DNA of 64,000 nt from Paracoccaceae bacterium (GCA_028874915.1 JAPPHA010000025.1:120840-184839); one strand, 5' to 3'; shown: positions 18,252 to 26,909, counted from the stretch's first letter. Translations and numbers: made by a program. The notes: a model not told the origin generated them from the sequence alone.

Positions 18252-19562
18252 ATGGCGCTCTTTCTGGGAATCGACATCGGAACAACCGGCGTCAGGACGG
18301 CTGTCATCGACGCCGGTCAGTCGCTTGTGTCGACCTGCCGTGTTTCCATGGCAGTCCCGGATCTACTCGATGGCCGTCCGGTACAGGATCCGGCCGTCTG
18401 GTGGTCGGCGACGGAAGCCTGCCTGGAGACGCAGATGGTGGAACTGTCGGCCGCCGGGCGAAGTCCATCGGAGATCGAGGCCCTGGCGGTGGACGGAACC
18501 TCCGGTACGCTGCTGCTTGCCGGCGCCGGACTGGAACCCGTCACCCCGGGGCTGATGTACAACTCCGGTGGTTTCGACGAGGAATCCGTGGCGGTCGTGG
18601 CGGCCGTTCCTCCTGGGACGGATTCGGCGTCTTCGATCGCGGCGGGGCCGTCCTCGGCGCTGGCCCGGCTGCTGTTTGCCCAGAACCTACCTGGCGCGGG
18701 ACGAGCGGAACATGTCATGTTCCAAGCGGACTGGATCGCTTCCAGGCTTGTCGGGTTCGGCGGGGTCTCTGACGAGAACAATGTCCTCAAGCTTGGATAT
18801 GATCTCGTCTGCAACCGGTGGCCACTGGACTGGTTCGGGGGGGCGGGAGTCCGTCTCGAACTCCTTCCGGAAGTGCGGCCGGTCGGAGACCCGCTGGGCA
18901 CGATTAGTGAGGAGGCGGCACGACGGTTCGGTCTGCGTCGTGGTGTCAGGGTTGTGGCCGGAACCACAGACAGCAACGCCGCCTTCATCGCGTCCGGTGC
19001 TTCGAGGACGGGAGAAGGCATGACCTCACTCGGTACGACTCTGGCGATCAAGCTGGTTTCGGACCGGCCTGTGACCAGCCCAACCCATGGTGTCTACAGT
19101 CACAGGCTGTTCGGCAAGTGGCTGGCCGGTGGGGCGTCAAACTCGGGAGGCGGTGCGCTCCTGACTCACTTTTCCCGCCGGGAACTGGATTCGCTCTCGC
19201 GCCGGATAAACCCGGATCAGGACGCCGGGTTGGACTATTATCCATTGCCCCGGCGCGGGGAGCGATTTCCGGTTGCAGATCCTGACCTGAAACCCAGGGT
19301 CAGCCCGAGACCGGAAAGCGATGCGACGTTTCTCCAAGGGCTGTTCGAGGGAATCGCAAGGATCGAACGGAATGGCTACCGTTCCCTTGAAACGCTTGGT
19401 GGGCCAAAGGTGGTTTCGGTCCGAACGGTGGGCGGTGGCGCCGGCAACGCGTGTTGGCGGCGAATCCGGAAAAGGATTATCGGTTGCGATGTAGTTTCAG
19501 TCGCGGCCGAAGCAGCCGAGGGTTCGGCGCGTATTGCCCTGATTTCCAGCCGAAACGGTTGA
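18252..19562 (+). CDS. FGGY-family carbohydrate kinase (D-ribulokinase-like)
   Basis: A sugar kinase of the FGGY family, 436 residues, shorter than glycerol or xylulose kinases (about 500) and close in length to the plant/cyanobacterial D-ribulokinase group. The N-terminal phosphate motif FLGIDIGTTGVR lies near residues 4-15. The substrate-binding LAVDGTSGT is near 78 and the second actin-like domain has VVAGTTDSNAA and GEGMTSLGTTLAIK. A glycine-rich VGGGAGN near 397 closes the ATP site. ATG 18252 is chosen; GTG 18231, with AGG 6 bases upstream, would add seven residues. The kinase, aldolase and phosphatase together suggest phosphorylation, cleavage and recycling of a ketose-like compound. 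Confidence 0.85.
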   Translation: MALFLGIDIGTTGVRTAVIDAGQSLVSTCRVSMAVPDLLDGRPVQDPAVWWSATEACLETQMVELSAAGRSPSEIEALAVDGTSGTLLLAGAGLEPVTPGLMYNSGGFDEESVAVVAAVPPGTDSASSIAAGPSSALARLLFAQNLPGAGRAEHVMFQADWIASRLVGFGGVSDENNVLKLGYDLVCNRWPLDWFGGAGVRLELLPEVRPVGDPLGTISEEAARRFGLRRGVRVVAGTTDSNAAFIASGASRTGEGMTSLGTTLAIKLVSDRPVTSPTHGVYSHRLFGKWLAGGASNSGGGALLTHFSRRELDSLSRRINPDQDAGLDYYPLPRRGERFPVADPDLKPRVSPRPESDATFLQGLFEGIARIERNGYRSLETLGGPKVVSVRTVGGGAGNACWRRIRKRIIGCDVVSVAAEAAEGSARIALISSRNG

Positions 19563-19703
19563 AACAGGTTGCAAGAGACTGATCCGGGTATTCGCGCGGG
19601 GCTGAATTCAGCCCGTCGGAATCCCGGTGAACAGAGTGGCGGTCAGCCACCCCTGGCAAGCGTGGCAGGGCCTTGGGGCTTCAGAGTCCGTCGCCTCTTC
19701 ACT

Positions 19704-20981
19704 TTACTCCAACGCCTCCAGTTCACGTGCGGAGAGCAGATAGTAGTTCCGTGTGGGCGCGTTCACGGTGTGATCCGCGAGATAGCGCAGCGCCTTTGCC
19801 TTGATTTGCCGCGCCGCCATAGGTTCAGCATTGGCGGCAATCAGGCGGTCTGCCAGTTCCAGGGCCCATTGTGGTTCCCCGTGTTCACAGGCCCTGTCGG
19901 CTGCGTCCAGCATTCGATCCGCGCCACCTGCCAGCGCAATGAATTTGGCGGCTTCGGTTGCGGGCGGGAGCTGTCCGAGACTGGTCGGATTTCCGTCAAA
20001 CCAACCCAGCGTTCCGGCAAAATAGGCACGTGCGGCATAGCCGATTTGACCATAGAATTCCTGTAGATAGGGTTTCTCGGAAAGCCTCTGCGGAAGTTGG
20101 AGACTTGCCGCGATCGTGACCGGATCGAGCCCAGCGTTCATTCCCTTAACGGTCTCGGTCACGACGTGCCGGATCGCGTCACGGTAGTCGGTCAAGGCCC
20201 GACGAATGAGGTCGGCACCAACAATCGGATTGGTGTGACCAGGCGCCAGGATCTCTGCGTCAAATGCCAAGAGTTGATCCATAGTATCCGCCCAGGAGTC
20301 GAAATCACGATACGGCGTGCCACGAATGGCATAGAGGTTGGGAAATGCATGGTAAAAGTTGTCACCGCTGAAAAGGACACGCTTGTGTTCCCACCAAACG
20401 ACGAGGTGATCGGGGGTCTCGCCGGGCGCCTTCGCCAGTTCTAGATCGAAACCTTCACGAGTGATTTGTGTCGTCTTTGCGATACGCAGCGTTGGCTCCA
20501 GGTACCCCGCACCCATTCCCCTGATTGGTCTGTCACCCGGTCCGACACCAAGACTGACCCTCTCATCCGGAGGCAGGCTGATGCCAAACTGTCGCTTGGT
20601 GCGCGCCATGAGCGCTGCATTTGGTGCCGGGCGGGACGTATCGACCCGAACCAGATCGGACGTGAAATTGTCCGCTGCAATGATTTCGATATCACGGCCT
20701 TCAGCGAAAACCGTCGCGCCCGATATATGGTCGCGGTGGGAATGGGTATAGATGATCGTGGTGATCGGCAGTGCGGACACCGATCGGAAATCTGCCAGAA
20801 TATTCTCGGCGGCCAGGGTGGTTTCCGTCGTGTCAATGACGATGATACCAGCGGTCCCCAGAAGGAAATGGACGTTTGACGCGGCATACCCCACGGCGGA
20901 GTGGACGTTGGGTGCAAGTTCATGAATCTTTTTCGCAAAATTCGCATTCTGCGCGATCAAGTCTGGATGAGCCGCCATCAT
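19704..20981 (-). CDS. Alkylsulfatase-like MBL-fold hydrolase without SCP2 domain
   Basis: A protein of 425 residues related to SdsA1/BDS1 alkyl sulfatases. The zinc motif THSHRDHISGA lies near residues 80-90, a glycine/Asp metal site follows in VLFSGDNFYHAFPN, and the C-terminal part matches the alkyl-sulfatase dimerisation domain (RNYYLLSARELE at the end). Full-length alkyl sulfatases are about 650 residues and carry an SCP2-like lipid-binding domain that is missing here, so another ester substrate is possible. The start ATG overlaps the GntR stop (ATGA at 20978-20981), so the regulator and enzyme are one unit. Confidence 0.8.
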   Translation of the reverse strand: MMAAHPDLIAQNANFAKKIHELAPNVHSAVGYAASNVHFLLGTAGIIVIDTTETTLAAENILADFRSVSALPITTIIYTHSHRDHISGATVFAEGRDIEIIAADNFTSDLVRVDTSRPAPNAALMARTKRQFGISLPPDERVSLGVGPGDRPIRGMGAGYLEPTLRIAKTTQITREGFDLELAKAPGETPDHLVVWWEHKRVLFSGDNFYHAFPNLYAIRGTPYRDFDSWADTMDQLLAFDAEILAPGHTNPIVGADLIRRALTDYRDAIRHVVTETVKGMNAGLDPVTIAASLQLPQRLSEKPYLQEFYGQIGYAARAYFAGTLGWFDGNPTSLGQLPPATEAAKFIALAGGADRMLDAADRACEHGEPQWALELADRLIAANAEPMAARQIKAKALRYLADHTVNAPTRNYYLLSARELEALE

Positions 20982-21757
20982 TCCCCTCGGTTTTCGGTTG
21001 CATTCGTCGCGATCGCGGAATAGGCGACCAGGTCCGCAACCGTCAGGCTTTCATCACGTCTTTCGAAAGTCTGTATGTATTCGATCATGGTATGCGCGTG
21101 CTCACGCATCATGCCCTCGGCGCGAACCGGATCGCCCTTCTCGATGGCCTCGTAGATGACCTGGTGCTGGGCATTGCCAAGGCGCAGTCGGAACAGGCCG
21201 CGTTCGAGTTGTTCCGGCGAATCCCTGACAGTCCGATCGAAGACCATCGATCCGACGGCCAGCATCGGCAAATGGCTGATTTGGGTGCAGGTGAAGCCGA
21301 CGTAGTCGTTGCCACACGCAGCAAGGATCGCCGTGTGGAACACCGTGTTCGCCGCTTGCGCCCGGCGGATCACCGCGTCGTCAAGCTTGCCGATCTCCAG
21401 CAGCCCGTCGATCGTCTCGATGGCGCGAGCCATGCCGGGCAGGTGCCGGGCCCGGTCGGGGGCCTGCGCCATGAGCCGTGCCGCGAGACTTTCCAGGTGC
21501 CCGCGAACCTGGACGGCCTGCATGATGTCGGCCAGGGTGGGACTGTGCACGAAGTAGCCTCGGCCTTCGCTGCGGCGGATGACCCCCTCGCGTTCGAGCA
21601 GGCGCAACGCCAGGCGAACGGGTGTCCGGGACACATTGTACACCTTGCAGAGCTGGACCTCGGAGAGGCGTTCACCTTCGCTGTAGGTACCGAGCATGAT
21701 GTCATTTCGGATACGTGCTGCGAGTTCTGTGTCGATGGACTCCATGCGCCCATTCAA
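20978..21757 (-). CDS. GntR-family transcriptional regulator with FCD domain
   Basis: A DNA-binding regulator of 259 residues. The N-terminal winged helix contains LSEVQLCKVYNVSRTPVR with the GntR recognition helix near residues 32-50. The C-terminal FCD ligand-binding domain contains metal-binding His residues in NTVFHTAIL and MREHAHTMI. FCD regulators usually bind an acid that is the inducer of the neighbouring transport or catabolic genes. An alternative start is ATG 21745. It diverges from the broken TRAP binding-protein gene, and the shared region carries palindromic sites (21762-21775) that are its likely operators. Confidence 0.9.
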   Translation of the reverse strand: MNGRMESIDTELAARIRNDIMLGTYSEGERLSEVQLCKVYNVSRTPVRLALRLLEREGVIRRSEGRGYFVHSPTLADIMQAVQVRGHLESLAARLMAQAPDRARHLPGMARAIETIDGLLEIGKLDDAVIRRAQAANTVFHTAILAACGNDYVGFTCTQISHLPMLAVGSMVFDRTVRDSPEQLERGLFRLRLGNAQHQVIYEAIEKGDPVRAEGMMREHAHTMIEYIQTFERRDESLTVADLVAYSAIATNATENRGE

Positions 21758-21761
21758 ATGA

Positions 21762-21775
21762 TTTGGGATCCCAAA
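21762..21775. promoter_or_regulatory. Perfect palindrome, likely GntR operator (site 1)
   Basis: The 14-base sequence TTTGGGATCCCAAA is a perfect palindrome located 5 bases upstream of the regulator's start codon. A second close copy with two mismatches, TTTAGGATCCCAGA, lies at 21826-21839, and a third half-match, GAATCCCAA, at 21805-21813. FCD-type GntR proteins bind short palindromes in divergent promoter regions, so these are the best candidates for autoregulation and for control of the TRAP gene. This assignment is inferred from position and symmetry. Confidence 0.6.
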
Positions 21776-21825
21776 GTCAACACAATTGATACAAATCGGC
21801 CATTGAATCCCAAGTTTGTCCTTGA

Positions 21826-21839
21826 TTTAGGATCCCAGA
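21826..21839. promoter_or_regulatory. Imperfect palindrome, likely GntR operator (site 2)
   Basis: TTTAGGATCCCAGA matches the perfect palindrome at 21762-21775 in 12 of 14 positions and lies on the TRAP-gene side of the divergent intergenic region. Together the two sites could let one regulator control both promoters. Confidence 0.5.
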
Positions 21840-21947
21840 GAGGTAATTGCCGACCCTATTCTGTGAAACCGGTCGATTCGTGTGATCGCGAGGACGATTG
21901 CGGTCCCGAGACTGCATCGGTCAGTTGGGCCAACCCAGGGAGGAAAA

Positions 21948-22865
21948 ATGGCAATCGCTAGTCTCAGACTGGTCCTGGCACTATTGTCTGCGCTTGGTTT
22001 GTCAGCGCAATCAGCAGCCGGCGAAGAGCTGACCGTTACGACCTTCGTACCGCCGCAGCATCACTCCAACACCATTATGTTCAAGTAGTTCGGCGAAGAG
22101 CTTGAAAAACGGTCCGGCGGCACGTTGACGATGAAACTCTTTCCCTCTGGCCAGCTTGGCGCCGGTCCGGTGCAGCAGTACAAGCGTGCCGTCGAAGGGG
22201 TTGCCGACATCACGTTTGGCGTTCCTGCCCACACGCCGGCGATCTTTCCCGAGACCATGCTCGCCATTCCATCAGGCAAGGCTGCGAGCTCGCACGATGC
22301 CACGGCACGCCTGTTGGCCGTTTTCGACGAGTACTTGGCGGACGAATATGCCGACGTCAAACTGATCGGCCTGACGACCGCCGCGGGGATTGGCATCGCT
22401 GCCACCAAGGACGTCTCGACCATTGAAGGGCTGCAGGGCGCGAAGATCGTTCCCTTTGCCGCGCTGACGACGCCGATCATCGAGGCGATGGGTGCGGTTC
22501 CGGTGCCGATGCCCGTAACGGAAATGTACACCGGGCTCTCGACCGGTACCATCGACGGGATCTACGCAACCTGCAACAACACGACTCCACCCTGGAACCT
22601 CTGGAACTTGACCACGCATTTTGTCACCAATTTTCCGGTGCAACACGCGGTGATATTCGTGGTGATGAATCGCGAACGTTACGATGGTCTGAGCCCCGAC
22701 CACCGCGCGATTATCGATGATCTGTCAGGCGAACCGGCTTCGATGAAGCTCGCAGAAGGCTTCGACGGTGCCGATGCCCGGGCTCTGAGGATCATGGGTA
22801 AGACCACGGACAAGAACAATGAATTGATCGCGCTTTTTCTGCCGCGGACGATTTTCGGCGGCTAG
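21948..22865 (+). pseudogene. TRAP-type (DctP) substrate-binding protein, broken by an amber codon
   Basis: A DctP-type periplasmic binding protein with an in-frame TAG at 22086-22088 (codon 47). The reading frame is otherwise intact on both sides. The start at 21948 has GGAGG 6 bases upstream and gives a full signal peptide ending QSAAGEE. The stop follows MFK and precedes FGEELEKRSGG, where a Trp (TGG) would fit, so one G-to-A change explains it. The rest keeps DctP features, including FPSGQLG and a long C-terminal half. The end (LPRTIFGG) is short for the family, with about 20-30 residues absent. It is followed only by fragments, so no TRAP system is functional here. Confidence 0.85.
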
Positions 22866-22884
22866 GCGCAACAGGAGTTGTCCC

Positions 22885-23259
22885 ATGGATGCGAATAGCG
22901 AAATCAAGACACTGCGGCACTTCATTGGCGGGGCGTGGGTGGATGTCGGGTCCGGGGCCGCGTTCGACGTGCTGAATCCGCTTGACGACAGTCTTTACGC
23001 CCGGGCGGCGCGGGGAACGGGCGGCGACATGCGCGACGCCATTGCGGCGGCCCGGTCCGCCTTTCCCGGGTATCGCGAGTCGTTGCCGAAGGATCGCAAG
23101 CGCTGGCTGCTGCGGGTTGCCGAGATCATGGAGGAGAGGAAGTCCGAGTTGTTCGATTGCCTGATCGACTGGGTGCCTGAAGACCTGGCCGGGGACCTGC
23201 GTGAAAACGGGGCCAGGAGCTGGCCGGAAGTCGCGAAAATCCTCGAAATCGAAATTTGA
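22885..23259 (+). pseudogene. Aldehyde dehydrogenase, N-terminal fragment joined to foreign C-terminus
   Basis: A 124-codon gene with a good ribosome site (GGAG) whose first 90 residues match the N-terminus of NAD-dependent aldehyde dehydrogenases. HFIGGAWVDVGSG, then NPLDDSLYARAARG and AIAAARSAFPGYRES, are in the usual order. After DCLIDW the sequence stops matching. A normal enzyme is about 480 residues and has a catalytic Cys near 300, so this copy cannot be active. The last 28 residues (from VPEDLAGDL to LEIEI) look vaguely like the C-terminus of a TctC-type binding protein, which would mean a deletion fused two genes. That last point is only a weak resemblance. Confidence 0.8.
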
Positions 23260-23274
23260 GCGAAGGAGAATCCC

Positions 23275-24030
23275 ATGGGTCGCCTGGAAGGAAAAACCGC
23301 CGTCATCACCGGAGCCGCGCAAGGCATCGGAGCCCTGATGGCCAGGGCAATGGCCGACGAGGGAGCCAAGGTGCTGGTGACGGATGTTCAGGACACCGCC
23401 ACCGCCGTGAAGGCCATCACCGACGCCGGCGGTACGGCCCTGGGCATGACGGTGGATGTGACGTCGAACGACGATCTCGCGGCGATGGTCGAAACGGCCG
23501 GGACCGCCCTGGGCGGGCTCGACATCATGGTCAACAACGCCGCGATCTTCGCCACGATCAGGCCGAAGCCCATCCTGGACATCGACGACGACGAGTTCGA
23601 TCTGATCATGCGCGTGAATGCGCGGGGCGTTCACCAGGTCATGCGCGCGATCGTGCCGACCATGATCCGGGCCGGCGGCGGAAAGGTCGTCAACATCGCC
23701 TCCGGCACGTTCTACTACGGCCCCCCGGGGCTGTCGCACTATACGGCTTCGAAGGGCGCGGTCATCGCGCTGACCCGCTGCCACGCGCGCGAACTCGGCG
23801 ACAAGAACATCCAGGTCAATGCCATCGCGCCCGGGTTGACCGAAAGCGAAGGCGTCCGGGCCAACGACGGCTTCGACATGGCCCGCGGACCGACCATCGC
23901 CACGCGCTCGATCAAACGCGAAATGCTGCCCGAGGACCTGCTGGGAACCCTCGTCTATCTCGCCTCGTCCGATAGTGACTTCGTCACCGGCCAGACCCTC
24001 AACGTGGACGGCGGAAAGTACTATCTCTGA
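23275..24030 (+). CDS. SDR-family oxidoreductase
   Basis: An intact classical short-chain dehydrogenase of 251 residues. The cofactor motif TGAAQGIGA lies at 12-20, NNAA near 90, the catalytic Ser near 142 and Y155-x3-K159 in HYTASKGAV. The terminal LNVDGGKYYL matches the family. The start has GGAG 8 bases upstream, and the gene lies 16 bases after the broken aldehyde dehydrogenase. It is the only gene of the decaying TRAP locus that still looks fully functional, so it may have been retained for another role. Substrate unknown. Confidence 0.9.
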   Translation: MGRLEGKTAVITGAAQGIGALMARAMADEGAKVLVTDVQDTATAVKAITDAGGTALGMTVDVTSNDDLAAMVETAGTALGGLDIMVNNAAIFATIRPKPILDIDDDEFDLIMRVNARGVHQVMRAIVPTMIRAGGGKVVNIASGTFYYGPPGLSHYTASKGAVIALTRCHARELGDKNIQVNAIAPGLTESEGVRANDGFDMARGPTIATRSIKREMLPEDLLGTLVYLASSDSDFVTGQTLNVDGGKYYL

Positions 24031-24072
24031 CGGGTGCCGGACCGTGTCCCGGCGCAATCATGAGGATTTTCA

Positions 24073-24363
24073 TTGAGACTCGGCATTCTGCTTTTGGGGG
24101 CCTCGTTCTTTCTGCCGTTCATGCAGGCACCGGGTGTGGATCTGATCTGGTTCGGGAACACCGTAATGTTGGTGGCCGAGTTGGGGCTGATCGCACCCCC
24201 AATCGCGATGAATATGTTTACCGTCTCGTCGATCGTTTCCGATGTGGCGTTATCGTGGATGTACGCGGGAATCACGCCTTTCGCCTGTGCCATGATCGGG
24301 GGGCTTGCGCGCTCGATCCTGTTTCCGGATATCGCCAAATGGCGGCCCGACCTGATGCGGTGA
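24073..24363 (+). pseudogene. TRAP transporter large permease (DctM), C-terminal remnant
   Basis: About 96 codons of hydrophobic sequence matching the extreme C-terminus of DctM, the 12-helix TRAP permease. The segment VDLIWFGNTVMLVAELGLI, then PPIAMNMFTVSSIV, then the final helix, is the last part of that family. The remaining 330 or so N-terminal residues are absent. A TTG at 24073 can start the frame but has no good ribosome site. It follows the SDR by 42 bases, so the permease was lost by a deletion that left the SDR intact. No DctQ gene is seen. Confidence 0.75.
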
Positions 24364-24447
24364 ACACTTGCAGGTCAATGGATCCTTGCGTCACGATTGG
24401 GAAGTTCGGCATTTCGGAGAATACGACAATCGATTGGAGAAACTGAC

Positions 24448-25629
24448 ATGGCGAAACTTGGAGATGACATCATAAGAACCAGCGGCCTACCTCCGTTCTT
24501 CAAGGTCAGAAACGCGGAAGACGTGACCATTGATGCACCCGAAAACCGCAAGGGCGATGCTATGCGTACCTGGGTGCGCTCGCTGTCGGGATTCCAGAAA
24601 GAGGCCTTGGTGAGGTCCGCCAGGACCGGCGACACGTGGCGGCTGGTTTCGGACGAGGGCCCATATTTGAACGGCCATGACGCCGCGCCTTGCCCTCTGG
24701 CCTTTCTCAGCGCCGGCATGGTGGCGAGCTTCATGAACGAAATCCTCGCCCTCGCCGAAAAACAGGGCGTCGACATTCGCAAGCTGAAGCTCATCCAGGA
24801 CAACTACTACACGATGAAAGGTTCGATGCCCAAACGTACCATGGTGGGCGGGGCCGAGAATATCGAGCTGCAGGTCGAAATCGACTGCGATCTGGACGAC
24901 GCGTCGCTGAACGAGTTCCTGATCAAGGCAACCTACGCCTCGCCCGTCAATGGCCTGATGCGCGGGCAACTCGAAAGCCTGTTCAAACTCGGGAAGAACG
25001 GGGGGGAGTTGCCGACGGCGAAGGCGGCCGAGTTGAGCGCGCCGCTCTATCCAGACCCTGGCGACCATTTCGCCAGGTCAGCGCCCGAGGCGGGCGACCT
25101 GCCGCTTGTGGAGACCGTCGGCCTGACGCCAGAAAAAGATGTGGTCAAGGGCACAACGTCGGGCGGTTCGTCACTTTCCGAGGAACAGGACCGGCGGCTC
25201 AACATCGGGGCGGTCGCGGTGTTGCGCGAGGACGGCATCAAGGAAATCCAGCAGATGCAGTATTCGCCTTACGGAACTTCGTTTCGGTTCCTGTCGTCCG
25301 AGGATGGCAGAGCGCCGGACGCCAATGCACTTATCAGCGCAGGAATAGGGTTCTGCTTCATGACGCAGTTCGGGCGTTTCGTCTCGATGCTGAATCTCGA
25401 CTTGCCTGACTATCGCATCGTGCAGGACTCGCATTTCAGCCTCGGCGGGGCATCCGGGGGTACAGGCAAAGCGGGAGAGGCGGACCCGATCGAAACTCAC
25501 GTCTACCTAGAGACCGGCGAAAGTGACGAGACCGCCCAGGAGATGCTGGATATTTCCGAGCAGACCTGTTTTCTGCATGCCTTCTGCCGGACCGACCTGA
25601 AAACCAAACTCAAGGTCGCGCGGATGTGA
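24448..25629 (+). CDS. Tandem OsmC-domain protein
   Basis: A cytosolic protein of 393 residues in the OsmC/Ohr fold, with two OsmC-like halves. The first half (residues 55-195) carries the Cys in AAPCPLAFLSAGMVASFM, the second (265-393) the Cys in SEQTCFLHAF. A typical OsmC protein is about 140 residues with two cysteines in one chain; here each half shows one. The spacer between the halves is Gly/Ser/Glu-rich. OsmC family members reduce organic peroxides, so a peroxidase-like role is plausible. The start at 24448 has GGAG 8 bases upstream. It lies just after the dctM remnant but need not be related to it. Confidence 0.75.
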   Translation: MAKLGDDIIRTSGLPPFFKVRNAEDVTIDAPENRKGDAMRTWVRSLSGFQKEALVRSARTGDTWRLVSDEGPYLNGHDAAPCPLAFLSAGMVASFMNEILALAEKQGVDIRKLKLIQDNYYTMKGSMPKRTMVGGAENIELQVEIDCDLDDASLNEFLIKATYASPVNGLMRGQLESLFKLGKNGGELPTAKAAELSAPLYPDPGDHFARSAPEAGDLPLVETVGLTPEKDVVKGTTSGGSSLSEEQDRRLNIGAVAVLREDGIKEIQQMQYSPYGTSFRFLSSEDGRAPDANALISAGIGFCFMTQFGRFVSMLNLDLPDYRIVQDSHFSLGGASGGTGKAGEADPIETHVYLETGESDETAQEMLDISEQTCFLHAFCRTDLKTKLKVARM

Positions 25630-26903
25630 CATGGCCGATATTGTGGGCGTTTCCCCGATCGCGGAAGAACTCCCGGAAAAGAGATCTGCCATTGCTCGCG
25701 TTCATCGCCAAATGGCACCCAAACCCGTGCGGAGAACCTCCGCGAAATGGCAGAGAGTCTGGGTACGGGTCCGCACTTGGGGGCTCGCAATACGCGTTTC
25801 GCGCTCAATCAAGGAGCACGACGCAATCTGCAGACTGAGTTCCAAGTGGCATGGACCTGCGTGGTCTACGGCTGCCCGAAGGTGCCGGCCACCCGTTTTG
25901 TTTCCGACGTTTCACTGTCTTGCCGGAAGCATGCGCGCAGCGCGCAGCGCGCTCCGTTATCTTCACAGACCACCGGTCCGGGACTCCCGCCTTCTCCGTT
26001 GAACGGTTTCCTGGCGACCCGCGGGTATCAGGAACCACAATGCGGCCTCGAGTTCCTTGGGAAAACCTCGGTTGCTCGTCGGGTAGAAGTCGTATCGAAC
26101 CGCCGAAGCGTCGAGAATACAGGGTGGGCGTGCGAACCACTGGGGCCAGCCATGCGCCGATACAGCAGCGCATCGAACGATTTTCGCTGTTCCACCTTTC
26201 GGTGATTTCCGCGGCTGATGTCGGCATCTGTGATGCCCGGGAGGCCGGTTCGACGTTGGCAAATTGCTTTCGAGGCGTGGCGTCGAGTGCCTCCAGTCTG
26301 CGTGGACGGTCTTGGGTCTGACCAAGGAATCCACCTGGTTGAACAGGACACCCAGTCGCAAAACAAGGAATTGGGGCCGCCCATTGAAATTTGCGCATTG
26401 GGTCAGTGACCTGAGGTGACCGGGCCTTGAACAACCCGTGGCCGTTCTTAGGCCGCCTTGTGAAAGTGAATAGACATGGCGCCGGCCGGCTGTGTCTCGG
26501 CAGGTGGGCGCCAAGGCCGCGCCACTCGAGTCTTGGTGCGTTCTTGCCGATTCTGCCCGCCACCGTCCGTCAAGAGGGCCGCATCGTGAGATGGTTTCTT
26601 GACGCCAATCGGTCGCCCGAGACAGTTTTAAATCGCCACCGTCCGCAAGTCTTTGTGTAGACGGAGTTTCGAAGGGAGTCCCAGACTTCAGCGCATCCAC
26701 GCGGTAACAGTTTCCCGTGGTCGCTCCTGAGTTCAGGTGTGCGACGCGTTCTTCATCATCTGCGACGGCAGACTCGCGCTTTTTTGCCGTATCCAATATA
26801 GGAAGCATCCCTGAACTCACGGCAACGCTCTGGACCTGGCGGACGGGGTCAACGGAAGCCGGTGCCGTCGAGATGACCGCGCAACGACACGCAATCGAGG
26901 ACA
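25630..26903. other. Long region without recognisable gene
   Basis: About 1.27 kb after the OsmC gene. Long frames are open on both strands (up to 354 codons, opposite), but none gives a known domain or has a ribosome site, and their residue makeup is typical of chance translation (rich in Arg, Ser, Pro). A GC-repeat (GCGCGCAGCGCGCAGCGCGC, about 25930-25950) is visible. No transposase, inverted terminal repeat or tRNA end was found. The DAHP synthase promoter should be at its right end. Confidence 0.5.
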
Positions 26904-26909
26904 ATGGAT

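Noticed and set aside
19563..19703. Rho-independent terminator between the FGGY kinase and the MBL gene
   Set aside because: A short CCCTG/CAGGG pairing is present, but the stem is weak and no T-run follows.
22086..22088. TAG read as pyrrolysine or suppressed in dctP
   Set aside because: No sign of pyrrolysine genes in the window, and the following aldehyde dehydrogenase and DctM are also broken, so decay is the simpler explanation.
25630..26903. Transposase or IS remnant
   Set aside because: Long antisense frames drew attention, but no DDE pattern, terminal repeats or target duplications were visible.
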